From Periplaneta americana (Eukaryota; Arthropoda; Insecta; Blattodea; Blattidae), in contig NC_091119.1 in assembly GCF_040183065.1 (NCBI RefSeq), positions 66,652,892 to 66,716,891 on the forward strand: 64,000 nt of DNA, in the 5' to 3' direction. Of this stretch, positions 11,904 to 22,847 are shown in pieces. The position numbers and the translations under genes were made by a program. Under the pieces are notes generated by a model. It was not told the origin of the DNA. It saw only the letters and a list, made by a program, of their open reading frames with translations, and ran no database searches. Position 1 is the first letter of the stretch, and the number at the start of each line of letters is the position of its first letter.

Positions 11904-12179
11904 ATTAATATAATTTCTAAAATTAAATATTTAATATAAGATGTTTTATCTCGCACTTGCATCTAGTTTTAGTGCAAGACTCAACTCACTTTAGTATGTT
12001 GTTACAGTTAGTATTTATTCACTTGCCTATGTTGTACTTCACGTTTAAATCTGCAATGTGCAGCTAGCATATATAAATCTTCCATTATTCTAGTATCTTC
12101 CATTTATCTCCCATAGAAATAGTTATACAGTTCGTATAAGCTCTCTCTGGTTGGCAAGTCTTCATTTCTTAATTTAATT

Positions 12180-12540
12180 TCATATTACTACTAATAATAC
12201 CACTACTATTACTACTACTGTTACTAATACCAATATCGATACCACTACCACAACCACTACCACTGTTATCAGTGTCATCAGAAACTCAACCATAACTACC
12301 ATTACCACAATCACTATGTACTACACAACCAACACCAATCAACATAACCATAACTATCAAAACATTGCCACCATAACCGACATTGGAATCACAACAATAA
12401 CAACCACAAACACAATAACCACCAGAACTACTGGAATAAACAATAAATGATTACTAAGGATTATCAATAGGATATAACCACCACCATCGAAATAATTAAT
12501 ATCACTATTATTATTGTTATTAAAAATTCTTGCTTATTTT
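12180..12540. repeat. Degenerate ACC/ACT low-complexity tract
   Basis: Imperfect trinucleotide-rich DNA, probably a decayed extension of the satellite at 10700-11580. No genes. Confidence 0.7.
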
Positions 12541-12559
12541 GTAAGAGTTTTACATTGAG

Positions 12560-12835
12560 GTCGCAATGATCAAGTTCTGTCTTGCTTTGGAAGCTCACTA
12601 GGCAGAATGCCGTGTTCGAATCCCGGCGATGGAGAAGTGTTATTTGTGGTGGACAAAGCCAAAATTTCTTAGGGATCTTCTCGAGAGGGTCTCTTTTTCC
12701 CTTCATAATTCCACCGTCACTCCTCATTGAAATACTGATGTCCTTTATTTCAACAGTATTCGGTGTCGGCGTGACAGTATTGTGACTGTGACGTGAACTT
12801 CGACAGATGGCACCACGCAGCTGAGTCACATCTAC
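12560..12835 (+). mobile_element. Possible tRNA-derived SINE
   Basis: A B-box-like TGTTCGAATCCCGGCG lies at about 12611-12626. Upstream is GGAAGCTCACTAGGCAG, which could be a decayed A box. No target duplication was found, so the ends are guesses. Confidence 0.4.
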
Positions 12836-12840
12836 AAAAG

Positions 12841-14220
12841 CGTGTCTGGTTGGACTTCAAGAATAATTTCAATTGCAGAAATGATAAAATACTATAAACT
12901 CACTAGACGCTGAAGTTAGTAATATTCAGCCCCGTTCTCCATGCCAAAGGAAACATAAGTTTTGTCTCAATAAGTTTTCATCCAATTAATGGAAATGTTT
13001 GAAATTGCTTTGTAGATAGATATCTTAGTCAAGATGTGTCTGCAATTATGTTTGTATGTCGTGAAATTTAATTATTTACAGAACATTTTCTGTGTAGATT
13101 GCAAGATTTAAATGATTTTTAATCTATTTCTATTAATCTGCGTATGAATCGCCTAGAATCAGACTGCACTTTATCCAAAAATCTTATTTGTCAGAAAAGA
13201 CGAGAAACTAGTGCAGTTAGACTTCAAAGACTGATTTTACTACTAAAGTTCAGGCAGATAAATTCCAGTTTGAATCCAAACGAACATTTTATCACATTCC
13301 TTACAAGATTGTGCACTGAAACATACCTTAATCTCATATTTCATATTTTGGAAAAAGTGCAGTTTGGTTTTAGGCGACTCATATATGCAAATAACGTAAT
13401 TTACAAGAAATTTGTAATAAATCATGAAGTATTATTTATTAATTGGTAATTTTTATTATGTACATTTTAAGTGCAGACTATATTAAGGCATGACGATATT
13501 ATGACAAATGAAGTAATGGCGTAACTATAATGGCAAGTCACCGAAATACTCGGAGAAAATATTTCTCAATACAGCTCTGTAAATCACTCTTCCATAGAGG
13601 ATGTGACAATGGGTGTCGCATATCAAAACAATGATTCAGTAAGAACATACCTACTGCTATTCTCACATATGAGATAAAGTACTTACTTCATGGTGCAAGA
13701 CCGAATATTTCCAGTGTTTGGCTTTAATGCTCGAGATATATTTATCCTAATGAGGACACTTAAAGAGTCGAAGAATATGAAAAACTTCCGTTTGGCGTCG
13801 CAGGTAATAAGGGGATTGATACTTTGTCCAAACAAGAGGCTTCAACTGTTCCTATTAAGCAACGTGTTCGTAGGTGAAGGTGGAACACTGGAAAATCTTC
13901 CTATGAAATACTGGAGATCTAGAAATAAAGAACCAGTCATGAAACAGATATGAACACATTGCACCATTTCTAAATTCCGACGTGGGAAAGAAATGTTCAA
14001 CAAATCTTGCATAAAGTCCTCTACAGGATTATTCTGCAAATGAGACTTAAGGGAAGACATTCTGAGAATTTTTCGGGTTTGATCACTCGAACCTCGGATA
14101 CAATGGCTAGACTGGTAAAGGACAGAAGACATAAAGCAGATCAAACAACAATAAGCCTATATGCAAGTAGACACCTGCCTTTGAAATTCTTGTAAATTTC
14201 TTTTTATAGGGCGCACCTCT
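12841..14220. other. No gene seen
   Basis: Several open frames of 60-100 codons exist, for example 13144-13449 and 13690-13953, but none shows a recognisable domain, signal peptide or splice context. Confidence 0.5.
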
Positions 14221-14226
14221 GTTGTT

Positions 14227-14230
<4 letters not shown>

Positions 14231-14281
<51 letters not shown>
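14231..14281. repeat. (TA)n microsatellite
   Basis: About 25 uninterrupted TA units. Confidence 0.95.
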
Positions 14282-14285
<4 letters not shown>

Positions 14286-14336
14286 TTGTCTCAGATATCA
14301 GTTGAATGGTACATCGGTGCCACAAGCGAACACTTG

Positions 14337-15282
14337 TAAATACATAGGTATATTATTTAAGTAACAAACTGGGTTGGGAGGAACAAGTCACTAATTCCAC
14401 AAGGAAAGCCTGGAAAGCACTACATTTCTATGCGTATTCTGAAGAAATCTAATCGAAGGTCAAAAGAATTAGCGTAAAAAAACCCTTGTTCGCCCAATTA
14501 TGGAATATGGAGCAATAGGTTGGGATCCGTACAGACAAAACCAAATCGATTCAATAGAAAAGATCTAACGCAGGGCAGCAAAATATGTCAAAATGGGAAA
14601 GGGACATGGCGAAGAGATAGTAAAAGACTCAGGGTGAGAATTTCTCAAATCAAGGCGACGGAAAACCAGACTGACCGTATTGTTTAAGACACAAGTGGGA
14701 CACAAAGCATGGACCGACATCAATGCTAGATTAGTGACACCATCATACTTAGGCAGGGCTGATCATATTATGAAGTTTAAATGCAGAAAACAAAGAACGG
14801 ACGTGGCAAAATTTTCTTTTGTTAACCGCACGATAGTAGAATGGAACAGCTTACCTGCGGCAATCTTTCAGGGTGGTCCTCTCAAACTTAATACATTTAA
14901 GGAAAGGTTGATAAGATTGGACTGAAAATTTAATTGTAGGTGCAGTGTAATTATCTAAGTTGTGTCATGTAAGTAATTAAGGTGATATGTAGGCCTAATT
15001 ACTTAAGATGGTAATAGTTGAGTTTAATAGAAGTACTTATAAGTTAGGTTTAGTTTTGCTTATTGTAGGCGTTATAATAACATAGTTTTTATTTATAGTC
15101 CTAGGTTTATTTTATTTATATATTTATAGTTAGAATTAAATTTAGGTATGTTTATTTTATTTTTTACTGCTGTAATTATTGTAAATTTTATTAACGTAAT
15201 TTTGTAATATTATTATATATTGTATATCACTGACACCGGGTGTATACCCAATTGTAGTGTTAATAAATACACACACACAATG
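14337..15282 (+). mobile_element. LINE 3' end, family A (5'-truncated)
   Basis: Translated fragments match the C terminus of a non-LTR reverse transcriptase gene. A tail frame at 14680-14925 ends with VEWNSLPAAIFQGG and LNTFKERLIRL, typical of CR1/jockey-like elements. A 3' UTR follows, ending in ACACCGGGTGTATACCCAAT and an AATAAATACACACAC tail. The same 3' end occurs inverted at 48836-49470. Upstream coding is interrupted by stops, and the 5' part is missing. Confidence 0.75.
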
Positions 15283-15329
15283 AATCAAATTTTTAGGTGT
15301 CTGTACTTTCAGAGAGGTTATAAGGGGTA

Positions 15330-15470
15330 CTGCTGAGAAAGAAGTAGGAATACGACCCTGAGCACGAGTTCTACTCTTTCAGGGATGAGCTAAAATTTTA
15401 TCTGTGTATACTATATTTTATGTTACAAGTATTAGCAAACTAAAATAAAATAAGATGAAAAAAAATAATA
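15330..15470 (+). mobile_element. LINE 3' UTR fragment, family B
   Basis: The stretch with CGAGTTCTACTCTTTCAGGG and TATATTTTATGTTACAA matches, inverted, the 3' UTR at 34770-34850. It is a short 5'-truncated copy without coding sequence. Confidence 0.55.
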
Positions 15471-15479
15471 AAATAACTC

Positions 15480-16510
15480 ATATTTCTTTCTGTAAGAAAC
15501 CTTCAACTTATCATACCTTGGCCAACAAGAAGTCGAAATGCTAAGAATAGAGAGATTGTATACGAATAGCGTTTTATACGTTTGTTGACAAAAATATTGT
15601 ATAAAAAATTCGTTTTACGCTGTAACTTGCATGATTGTTTGTTGGCGTCGTATCCGGGAGAATAAATTAGGTTTGATAAATATGATTCTCATCTAGCCCG
15701 CGTTTATTTAACTTCCCGGACGGCCTTGGCGTTGAGCAGCGCAGGGGCCGTAAGTGGCTAGCGCGACACGAATATGCGTAACAGATCGAGGCTGCGGGCA
15801 GATCGCTTAATTGCGACACTCCCTAGCAGCTCTGTGTGCTCAGTGGCTGGAACTCACTTTGCACGCTTCATTGGTTATGAAAATGTGAGTCAATAGGACT
15901 ACAATTTAACCGTTTTACTGATTCTGTCATCTATACTGAGATCAGGCACACATTAATAGTAAAGAAATGTCTTGCCCTAAAGAGAAAAAGACTTAACCCG
16001 AACAGAAATATTACAATGGATCTTTTATCTTTCGTTATACTAATAAACTAGAATAATTACTGCTACGCTTCTCATTAGCTGAGCTAGAATATTTCATTAA
16101 GAGCTGCTCCTCGTGCCGCAACTATGTTACCTGGAACTACAGCTGGGCTACAATGAAGTATTTCCTGTGTTCTTACATATTGTATAATGTATTTGTTCGG
16201 TTTTACGTTCAACACAGTAAAGAAAAATGTTATATTTGCAGTAGGCTACACAATAGCATTAACAGCCTCTACATTCAAAGAAAATGTACCTAAATATTGT
16301 CAGCATTTCGTTAATTTAATATTGTCTGGGTTATTTGAAACATAGCATCACTAGTGCTTTTATTGTTTTGAAAAACGTGTTGGTTGCTGCATAAAATAAT
16401 ATGGTTTTGTAAATAATTAACTAGTCTAGTGAATTTTGCTATAATTTTAGCCAAGTTTGATATTAATGAAAAAGATCTATATTATTCATGTCGTTTTTAT
16501 CTCCTGATAT
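15480..16510. other. No gene; short GC-rich patch
   Basis: A GC-richer patch at 15705-15860 stands out from its AT-rich surroundings. It has no recognisable protein or promoter and may be a repeat end. Confidence 0.4.
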
Positions 16511-16512
16511 AC

Positions 16513-17010
16513 AGAATGTCCCATTTACCTTGACCACCCAAAATAACGTACGCAAGCACCAAATGAAAAATTGTTCCATAAAAAGGTGTACAACTGAAAG
16601 GGGGAAATAATATTGATGGGGAGGCAACCTTATAGCGTTATTTATTAATGAGATACGAGTATTAACATTGTTTCTTTAAATGGCACTATACAAATGAAGA
16701 GTCCACTGCAAGAATGATGGAGTACATTTTGCAGGAGAAGCAATTGAAAGTTTGAAATGCTTAGCGCTCAAAGCTTAACTGTGATTTTCCCATCATTACT
16801 GGACGATGACTATCAGTGTTCATGCCATATAACTCTCTATGTACATTCTATATGTCTTAAGCTATGCATTGACAGTCTTGGTTCATTTTCGACAAAAAAG
16901 TGACATCCATCATTCTTGCAGTGGACTCTTCAAATAACATAGTCTGACAATTCTTTAAATTGAGCGCATTGTATATGTTTATCTCCAAGTAAAGACTCGT
17001 ACATTTTTTT
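16513..17010. mobile_element. Mariner-type repeat fragment hosting a MITE
   Basis: Starts with ACAGAATGTCCCATTTACCT followed by GACCACCCAAAATAACG, a form common at ends of insect Tc1/mariner-type repeats. The right end is not clear. The MITE at 16696-16929 lies inside it. Confidence 0.45.
16696..16929. mobile_element. MITE with 25-bp TIRs
   Basis: The left end GAAGAGTCCACTGCAAGAAT is matched by an inverted right end ATTCTTGCAGTGGACTCTTC, continuing to GATGG. CAAAT occurs just outside both ends, suggesting a 5-bp target duplication. About 234 bp, non-coding. Confidence 0.75.
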
Positions 17011-18600
17011 ACTTAAAAATATTGTACTGAATGCGCTTCATTCTCTATTAAATTGACTCCTTAGTACCAAATAACGACAAAATCCGTCCAATAGTTTATT
17101 AGAAGTCGCAGTAACTAGACTGATAGACAAGCGCCATGCTCAAAACCACTTTTTGGATTTAAAGATGGTGAAAAAGTGTATTTCAGCGAAAATATCGATA
17201 TCATATATTTTTTGTGACATCACGATACTTTGTTCAGTAAGAAAGTGGACATAGGTGTCACGAAAGTAAGATCTACTTCCTTATTATACATTACATTCTC
17301 GATTAGCCGTGCGCGGTTTGCGGATTACCCGGGAATAGCTTAAGCTCGAAAATAATTTTATTTATTACTTATTAATAGAAAGTAACAAGAAATCATGAAA
17401 AAATTATACTGGACTTCGAATTAAAACGGTAGGTTGTGAACTAAGCTTTGGTACTTAAAATTTAACGCTTCCTTGTTGAGGGGGTGAGGAAAATAATGGC
17501 CCTTTGTGAAAAAGAAGGGGAGGAATCAGACCCGCAGCTACCTGCTACTGTCATATAGATGATCAGTCTATTTCTATGTGCACTTGCTGTCTACGTGTTA
17601 TTGTTACTGCAGTCTCTGTTAAAATATTGCGTGTTAAAAATCATGTCACGGAAAACAAACTTTCGTATTGTAAATTTTTATACTGAACAACAATGTAATT
17701 TTATTCTTTCAACAATAATTCCTTTCTACAATTCACCTTAAACGCTCTCGTCAACAATAGGATTTGCACTCAACACAGTATTCGTTATTGCACTCCACAA
17801 ACGACAATGACAATTTACTTGGACTATTACGAACAACAATGAACTGTTAATCTTAACTAATATTTACAAAGCACTATTTACAACACAGAACTGTCAGTTC
17901 TCAGTTCACAGCTCGTTTGTCTTGGCTAGTTCTTCTGACTTAGTCACTCGCGTTCACAGAATCTCGAATCCCAGACCTTCAGGGACGATCCGCTGAACTT
18001 CGAACTCAGGTCCCCCAACTGCGGTCCACTGCACTCGAACTCCGGGCTTCAGGCTCCACACAACTCAAGTCGCGCTCTGGTCACGAAGCTGGCTTCACTG
18101 CTACACAAGACTAACTAGCTTACTGTCCAAATCTGCTTGTAACAACACTGACTGACTGACTGACTGACTGACTGCTCAAGTTCACTCGCGTTTCTTCTTT
18201 TATAACTAAACCATAGTTACGAGAAATTTCTACGGATGTCCTCTCGGATTATCTGGATATCTCCACTTTGACGGACTTCTGGACGATTCGGGAGGGTCCG
18301 TCCCCCCTTCACTCCGCACGTAGCAGTTTGCTTCCTTCCTCACTCAGCAAGTAGCAGATGCGCGCGCAACCACCCCTCGCCGCGTTGCCGTAATACACCC
18401 CTCTGCCCTCTCAGCATGCAGATGCTCCCCGTACCAGCGTTTCGTCTGTCGCGCGCCCTGTCGGACACGCGTTCGAGCCCCGGTGCAGCTGTCACAGTAT
18501 TATTCTTTTTTTTTTTTGCATTACCCGTGTACCTCTTCCCAGTCATTAGTGCGAATAATCGAGAGTATACTGTAAGTTATTTACAATGCGTTTCGCAACG
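17011..18600. other. No gene; GC-rich unknown repeat and (ACTG)n
   Basis: From about 17900 to 18500 the base composition is much richer in C and G than the flanks, with a pure ACTG run at 18147-18174. No protein or clear element ends are visible. The stretch could be an old repeat; I do not assign it. Confidence 0.4.
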
Positions 18601-18615
18601 ATTCAGTTTACTCTA

Positions 18616-19261
18616 CAGGGTGTTTCATATTCCTATTACAAACTTCTAGGGGTTGTAGAGGGGAATAAGTAGATAAAGTTTTGATTGAGATTCCATATAC
18701 AGAAATGTATTGTTTCGATGCAAAATAAGTTTGAAGATCGAATCGATTTCACATCTCCCACTTCACTAGAGACAATGAGATCTTTCTCCGACTCTACAGG
18801 AATCTCATAAACAAGATTCTTCATGTGTCCCCAAAGGAAAAAGTCGAGAGTTAAATCTGGCGACCGTGGTGGCCAAGGAGTTGCACCACCTCGACCTATC
18901 CACCTTTACCCGAATGTTTGGTGGAGATGTTCGCGCACGGCAAGTGAAAAGTGCGCGGGTGCGCCATCATGTTGGACCCACATTTGCTGACGTAGTACCA
19001 GTGGCAAATCTTCACTGATGTGAAAGCCGACTCGGCAAAACTGATTGTAAACGGAAGACACACGATATCAGAGGACTGCAGAATTCGCCCTCGGCCCATT
19101 TTGTTTGCGTACAGTGAGGCGGGAGATTTTAAATCGAATCGATCTCCAAACTTATTTTGCATCGAAACTATACGTTTCCATGTGTTCCTAATCAAAACTT
19201 TATCTACTTAGTCCCTTCTACAACCCACAGAAGTTTGTAATAGGATTTATGAAACACTCTG
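18616..19261 (-). mobile_element. Internally deleted DD41D element, about 140-bp TIRs
   Basis: TA-flanked at 18614-18615 and 19262-19263. Inverted ends start CAGGGTGTTTCATATTCC and run about 140 bp each. The centre keeps minus-strand transposase scraps: the region after the second catalytic Asp (MMAHPRTFHLPCANI, a decayed HDGAPAHFS block), then PWPPRSPDL and FLWGHMKNLVYE. The N-terminal two thirds is gone, so this is a non-autonomous deletion derivative of about 646 bp. Confidence 0.8.
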
Positions 19262-19309
19262 TATAGTTACAAATGGCATACATGCTTGTACTTCATTTAC
19301 TTGAGCTTA

Positions 19310-20030
19310 CATCCCGGTAATAAGTATATGATTATGTCTCGTGACGAGAATATTGTACGAAATGGAAATATAAAAATTGGAAATTTATCCTTCGAAGAGG
19401 TGGAAAAATTCAAATACCTCGGACCAACAGTAACAAATACAAATGATACTCGGGAGGAAATTAAAGCAGAAAAAATATGGGAAATGCCTTTTATTATTCG
19501 TTGAGAAGGTTTTATCATCCAGTCTGCTGTCAAAAAATCTGAAGTCAGAATTTATAAAATAGTTATATTATCGGTTGTTCTTTATGGTTGTGAAACTTGG
19601 ACTCTCACTTTGAGAGAGGAACATAGGTTAAGGGTGTTTGAGAATAAGGTCCTTCGGAAAATATTTGGGGCTAAGAGGGATGAAGTTACAGAAGAATGAA
19701 GAAAGTTACACAACACAGAACTGCACGCATTGTATTCTTCACCTGACATAATTAGGAACATTAAATCCAGACGTTTGAGATGGGCAGGGCATGTAGCACG
19801 TATAGGCGAATCCAGAAATGCATATAGAGTGTTAGTTGTGAGGCCGGCGGGAAAAAGACCTTTGGGGAGGCCGAGACGTAGATGGGAGGATAATATTAAA
19901 ATGGATCTGAAAGAGGTGGGATATGATGATAGAGACTGGATTAATCTTGCTCAGGATAGGGATCTCTGGCGGGGTTATGTGAGGGCGGAAATGAACCTCT
20001 GGGTTCCTTAAAAGCCAATAAGTAAGTAAG
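19310..20030 (+). mobile_element. RTE-type LINE 3' end, 5'-truncated
   Basis: The reverse transcriptase C-terminal region is readable in pieces: KFKYLGPTVTN, LYGCETWTLTLREEHRLRVF, RRLRWAGHVARIGESRNAYR and RPLGRPRRRWEDNIKMDL, ending MNLWVP. A short AAGTAAGTAAGT tail follows, the microsatellite-like 3' end common in RTE-like elements. Frame breaks separate the pieces near 19500 and 19700. A shorter copy of the same 3' end lies at 60713-60890. Confidence 0.8.
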
Positions 20031-20044
20031 TACATCGCGGTAAT

Positions 20045-20730
20045 AATAATTTTCAAGGAAATATATCATGTTTTTGATAACATGACGCTAGACTTCTTTT
20101 TTCCTCCCCCTGTTGTTGGTAACTCTATAGCAACTATTAGTACTTTATGGTTGTGCTAACAGATGGAGTTATTTGTCAACAATGTGACGCTGAAACGTGT
20201 GTTCAGGTTTCTGCCCAGCGACAGTCCTGATATATTGTATTACATACATTTTTTTTTTTTAAGATTGCCTAATTAATATTAACCGGCACACTGACAATCA
20301 CACTCACGTTCATACAAAACGCTAGACTTTTTTTTTTAATAAACTCTTATACCTATTTTAAGTCCTAAAGTTTTCGTATGAAGTATGTTTCAATTACAGA
20401 TTTAATTACATAAGCAATAATTAATTTCATGAACACGAGTGATGTAGGGGCATTCTGTCTACACTTTTCCCTTTAGTACTTTATTTTATATGAGAAGTTA
20501 ATTAAAAAATGAACTCTTCGAAACGACATAAAATCGTCAATTTGTATCATTTTTGCAACAAAACACAGCAGCTATTAAGCAGACATGATCATATTTCAGG
20601 CGGTTTATTCCTTGATGAACTGATTCGTAGAAATCAAATATAAACCGGAGTTCTTGTAATGTTTTAGAAGTCGCTATACATACGCAAGCAAGTAGGGAAG
20701 CAGGCAGGCAGAACACAGGCAAGTGGGATG
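20045..20730. other. No gene seen
   Basis: AT-rich DNA with oligo-T runs. No coding signal. Confidence 0.5.
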
Positions 20731-20734
20731 TTTA

Positions 20735-20818
20735 AGTGGTGGTGGTCGTAGTGGTCGTGGCGGTGGCAGCAGCAGCAATAGTAGCAGCAGCAGTAGTAGT
20801 AGTAGTAGTAGTAGTGAT
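20735..20818. repeat. GTGGTAG/AGCAGT low-complexity repeat
   Basis: A purine-rich imperfect run passing into AGC and then AGT trinucleotides. Confidence 0.9.
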
Positions 20819-21473
20819 AGGCTAGGGGCTGGTTATGGACGATCCTTCAGCACGTCGGCTCGACAGTGACCTATTGTGCACCCCAAATTATGGAATGAAT
20901 GAGGTGTACCAGCTCACCGGCTGCATGAGACCCCTACACCCTCTACCTCCAAGGTGACAAAGCAGCACAGAATCCATTCTGACAGCCCTTCTAAGATGTC
21001 GAAGCGCTTTCGGAAATGCTCTTAAAGAATTAAACCTATCAGAGATATTGCAAAAGGTTCGGAAATCTGAGACGATTTCGGGGAGGACGCCCCTCCTGCA
21101 AGCGAACGAAAACATGCGTCATGATCTGAATATGCCTATGGTATCAGATGGTAATAAAGTTGAGTTATATGAAATTTAAATTCTTTTTCTACAGGAAAGA
21201 GAAAAGGAAAATGAACCGTGACAATGAAATTTTCAAATCGGTATTTGCCTAAGTAACTGTGGAAAACCATTGAAAAACCGCAGTCATGTTGGTCGGTCCC
21301 GAATACGAGTTCCATGCTTAACACATCAACCATTTCTCTCGGTCAGCGGAATGTATAAAACTGCTTTAACAATATCAAGGATTCTGAAAACTTGTATTTC
21401 TATGAAATTACACAGAAATTGAATTTTATGGCATCACAATACTTTCTTGGAATAGTACTTCATATTCTGAGAA
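20819..21473. other. No gene recognised
   Basis: A GC-moderate stretch at 20830-21120 has a minus-strand frame (21115-20888) with no family I recognise. It could be a decayed element. Confidence 0.35.
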
Positions 21474-21540
21474 GGTAAGAGTTACATATTTTAAACGATT
21501 ACAAATAATTGGTAATCGTTTAAAATATGTAACTTTTACC
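21474..21540. repeat. 67-nt near-perfect hairpin
   Basis: Arms 21474-21502 and 21512-21540 (29 bp, one mismatch) surround a 9-nt loop. The right arm ends at the very base before the TACAGGG start of the next MITE. Confidence 0.9.
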
Positions 21541-21542
21541 TA

Positions 21543-22238
21543 CAGGGTTGTTTCCGATCTCTGATAACGAATTTGAATGACATCATGTGCGTCAGGAGTC
21601 ACACGACAGCTGAACTGTGGCGCGAGGTGACAGACCAGTAGTGAGTGATCTCATAGAGTGTACGGCGACTCACAGCTGAAACTCCCAAGAAAATCGAGCC
21701 TTTTTGGGTGGGGTATATTACGACCCTTTCCAATGCCAAGTACAGTTAAGTGAAAATAAAAGAAACCTGCAGTAAACGAGGTTTCGTTATTTCCAAGAAA
21801 GGCATCTTCTGTGTACCGATACTTAATAAGATTGGTAAAGCTCGAATGAAATTAATTTGTGTCAACTCGTGGGGTGCGGCGACTTGTGACGGGGGGTGGA
21901 CTTGCTTGCTTTTTCCACTCTGGAATTAATCCCATCTAAATTTTGCCAGTCTTATTAGGTACACACAAGATACCTTTCTTGGAAATAACGTAACCACGTA
22001 TTTTGCAGGCTCCTATGATTTTCACGTAACTGTACTTGGCATCGAAAAGGGTTGTTATGTACCCATCCCAAAAAGGCTCGATTTTCTTGGGCATTGCTAC
22101 TGTGATACACCGTGCACTCTGATATGAAATCATTTACTACTGGTCTGTCATCTCTCGCCGCAATTCAGTTGTCGGTGTGATTCCTGACGCACATGACGTC
22201 ATTTTCAAATTTGTTATCAGAGATCGGAAACAACCCTG
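21543..22238. mobile_element. Long-TIR Tc1/mariner-type MITE
   Basis: Ends CAGGGTTGTTTCCGATCTCT and its inverse, TA-flanked at 21541-21542 and 22239-22240. The arms extend about 300 bp each, with matches such as AAAATCGAGCCTTTTTGGG on the left and CCAAAAAGGCTCGATTTTCT on the right. The centre is short and non-coding. It is probably a foldback derivative of a mariner-type element. Confidence 0.85.
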
Positions 22239-22778
22239 TATTTGTGAAAATGTATGCTGTAGGTTTTATTTATCTAGCAGTTGCAATACAATAGAATACG
22301 GAAATTAGAATTCACTTTTACTGTAAATAAACATAACGTCTTTCAGTTAACAAAAACCGTCCAGTTAATACAAGAGGCTGATCGAATCCCTTGCAGCTTC
22401 CTGAGAAGGGGTCTCTTGATGCCTTATCAAGATCAAGCATTGGTAAGCTGTCCATATAAAGTGCACCTGCGTGTGAGACAATAGCTTTTCACGTGTTTTC
22501 TTTAGCCTGTTTACCGTTTGATGACAACTGTTAAGTAATCCATACCGGTTTTCGGAACAAAAGTAAAAGAAGTGAGCTAGGCGTTTTCAGCTTGGGCGTG
22601 GACCTTCATTAAAATTCACAAGGTTTTTTGTATCTCCCTCAGTAACTTGGGTAGTATTGTCCACTTTGTGTTGACCAAGGCCAAGGCTAAAGCACAGCAG
22701 TAGGAATTAGCTTTTTTTTTTTAGATTATTTGTATTACGTAACTGTTGATATGTTTTGTTAGCGGCTACCTTTGGGAC

Positions 22779-22815
22779 TATATAAACCACTGAAAGGAAG
22801 TGCAAGGCATCAGTC
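22779..22815 (+). promoter_or_regulatory. Core promoter, gene copy 1
   Basis: TATATAAA (22779-22786) and an initiator TCAGTC (22810-22815), with the probable start A at 22812. The TATA box lies 26-33 bp upstream, the normal arthropod spacing. The upstream element shared by the other three copies is not at the equivalent position here; a GGCTACCTTTGGG closer to the TATA box may be a remnant. Confidence 0.8.
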
Positions 22816-22847
22816 TTCTGCAGTAAGACAGCTCACAACCCACAACC

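Noticed and set aside
18340-18649. GC-rich region as a CpG-island promoter
   Set aside because: No TATA/initiator pair, first exon or coding sequence follows on either strand; more likely an unknown repeat.
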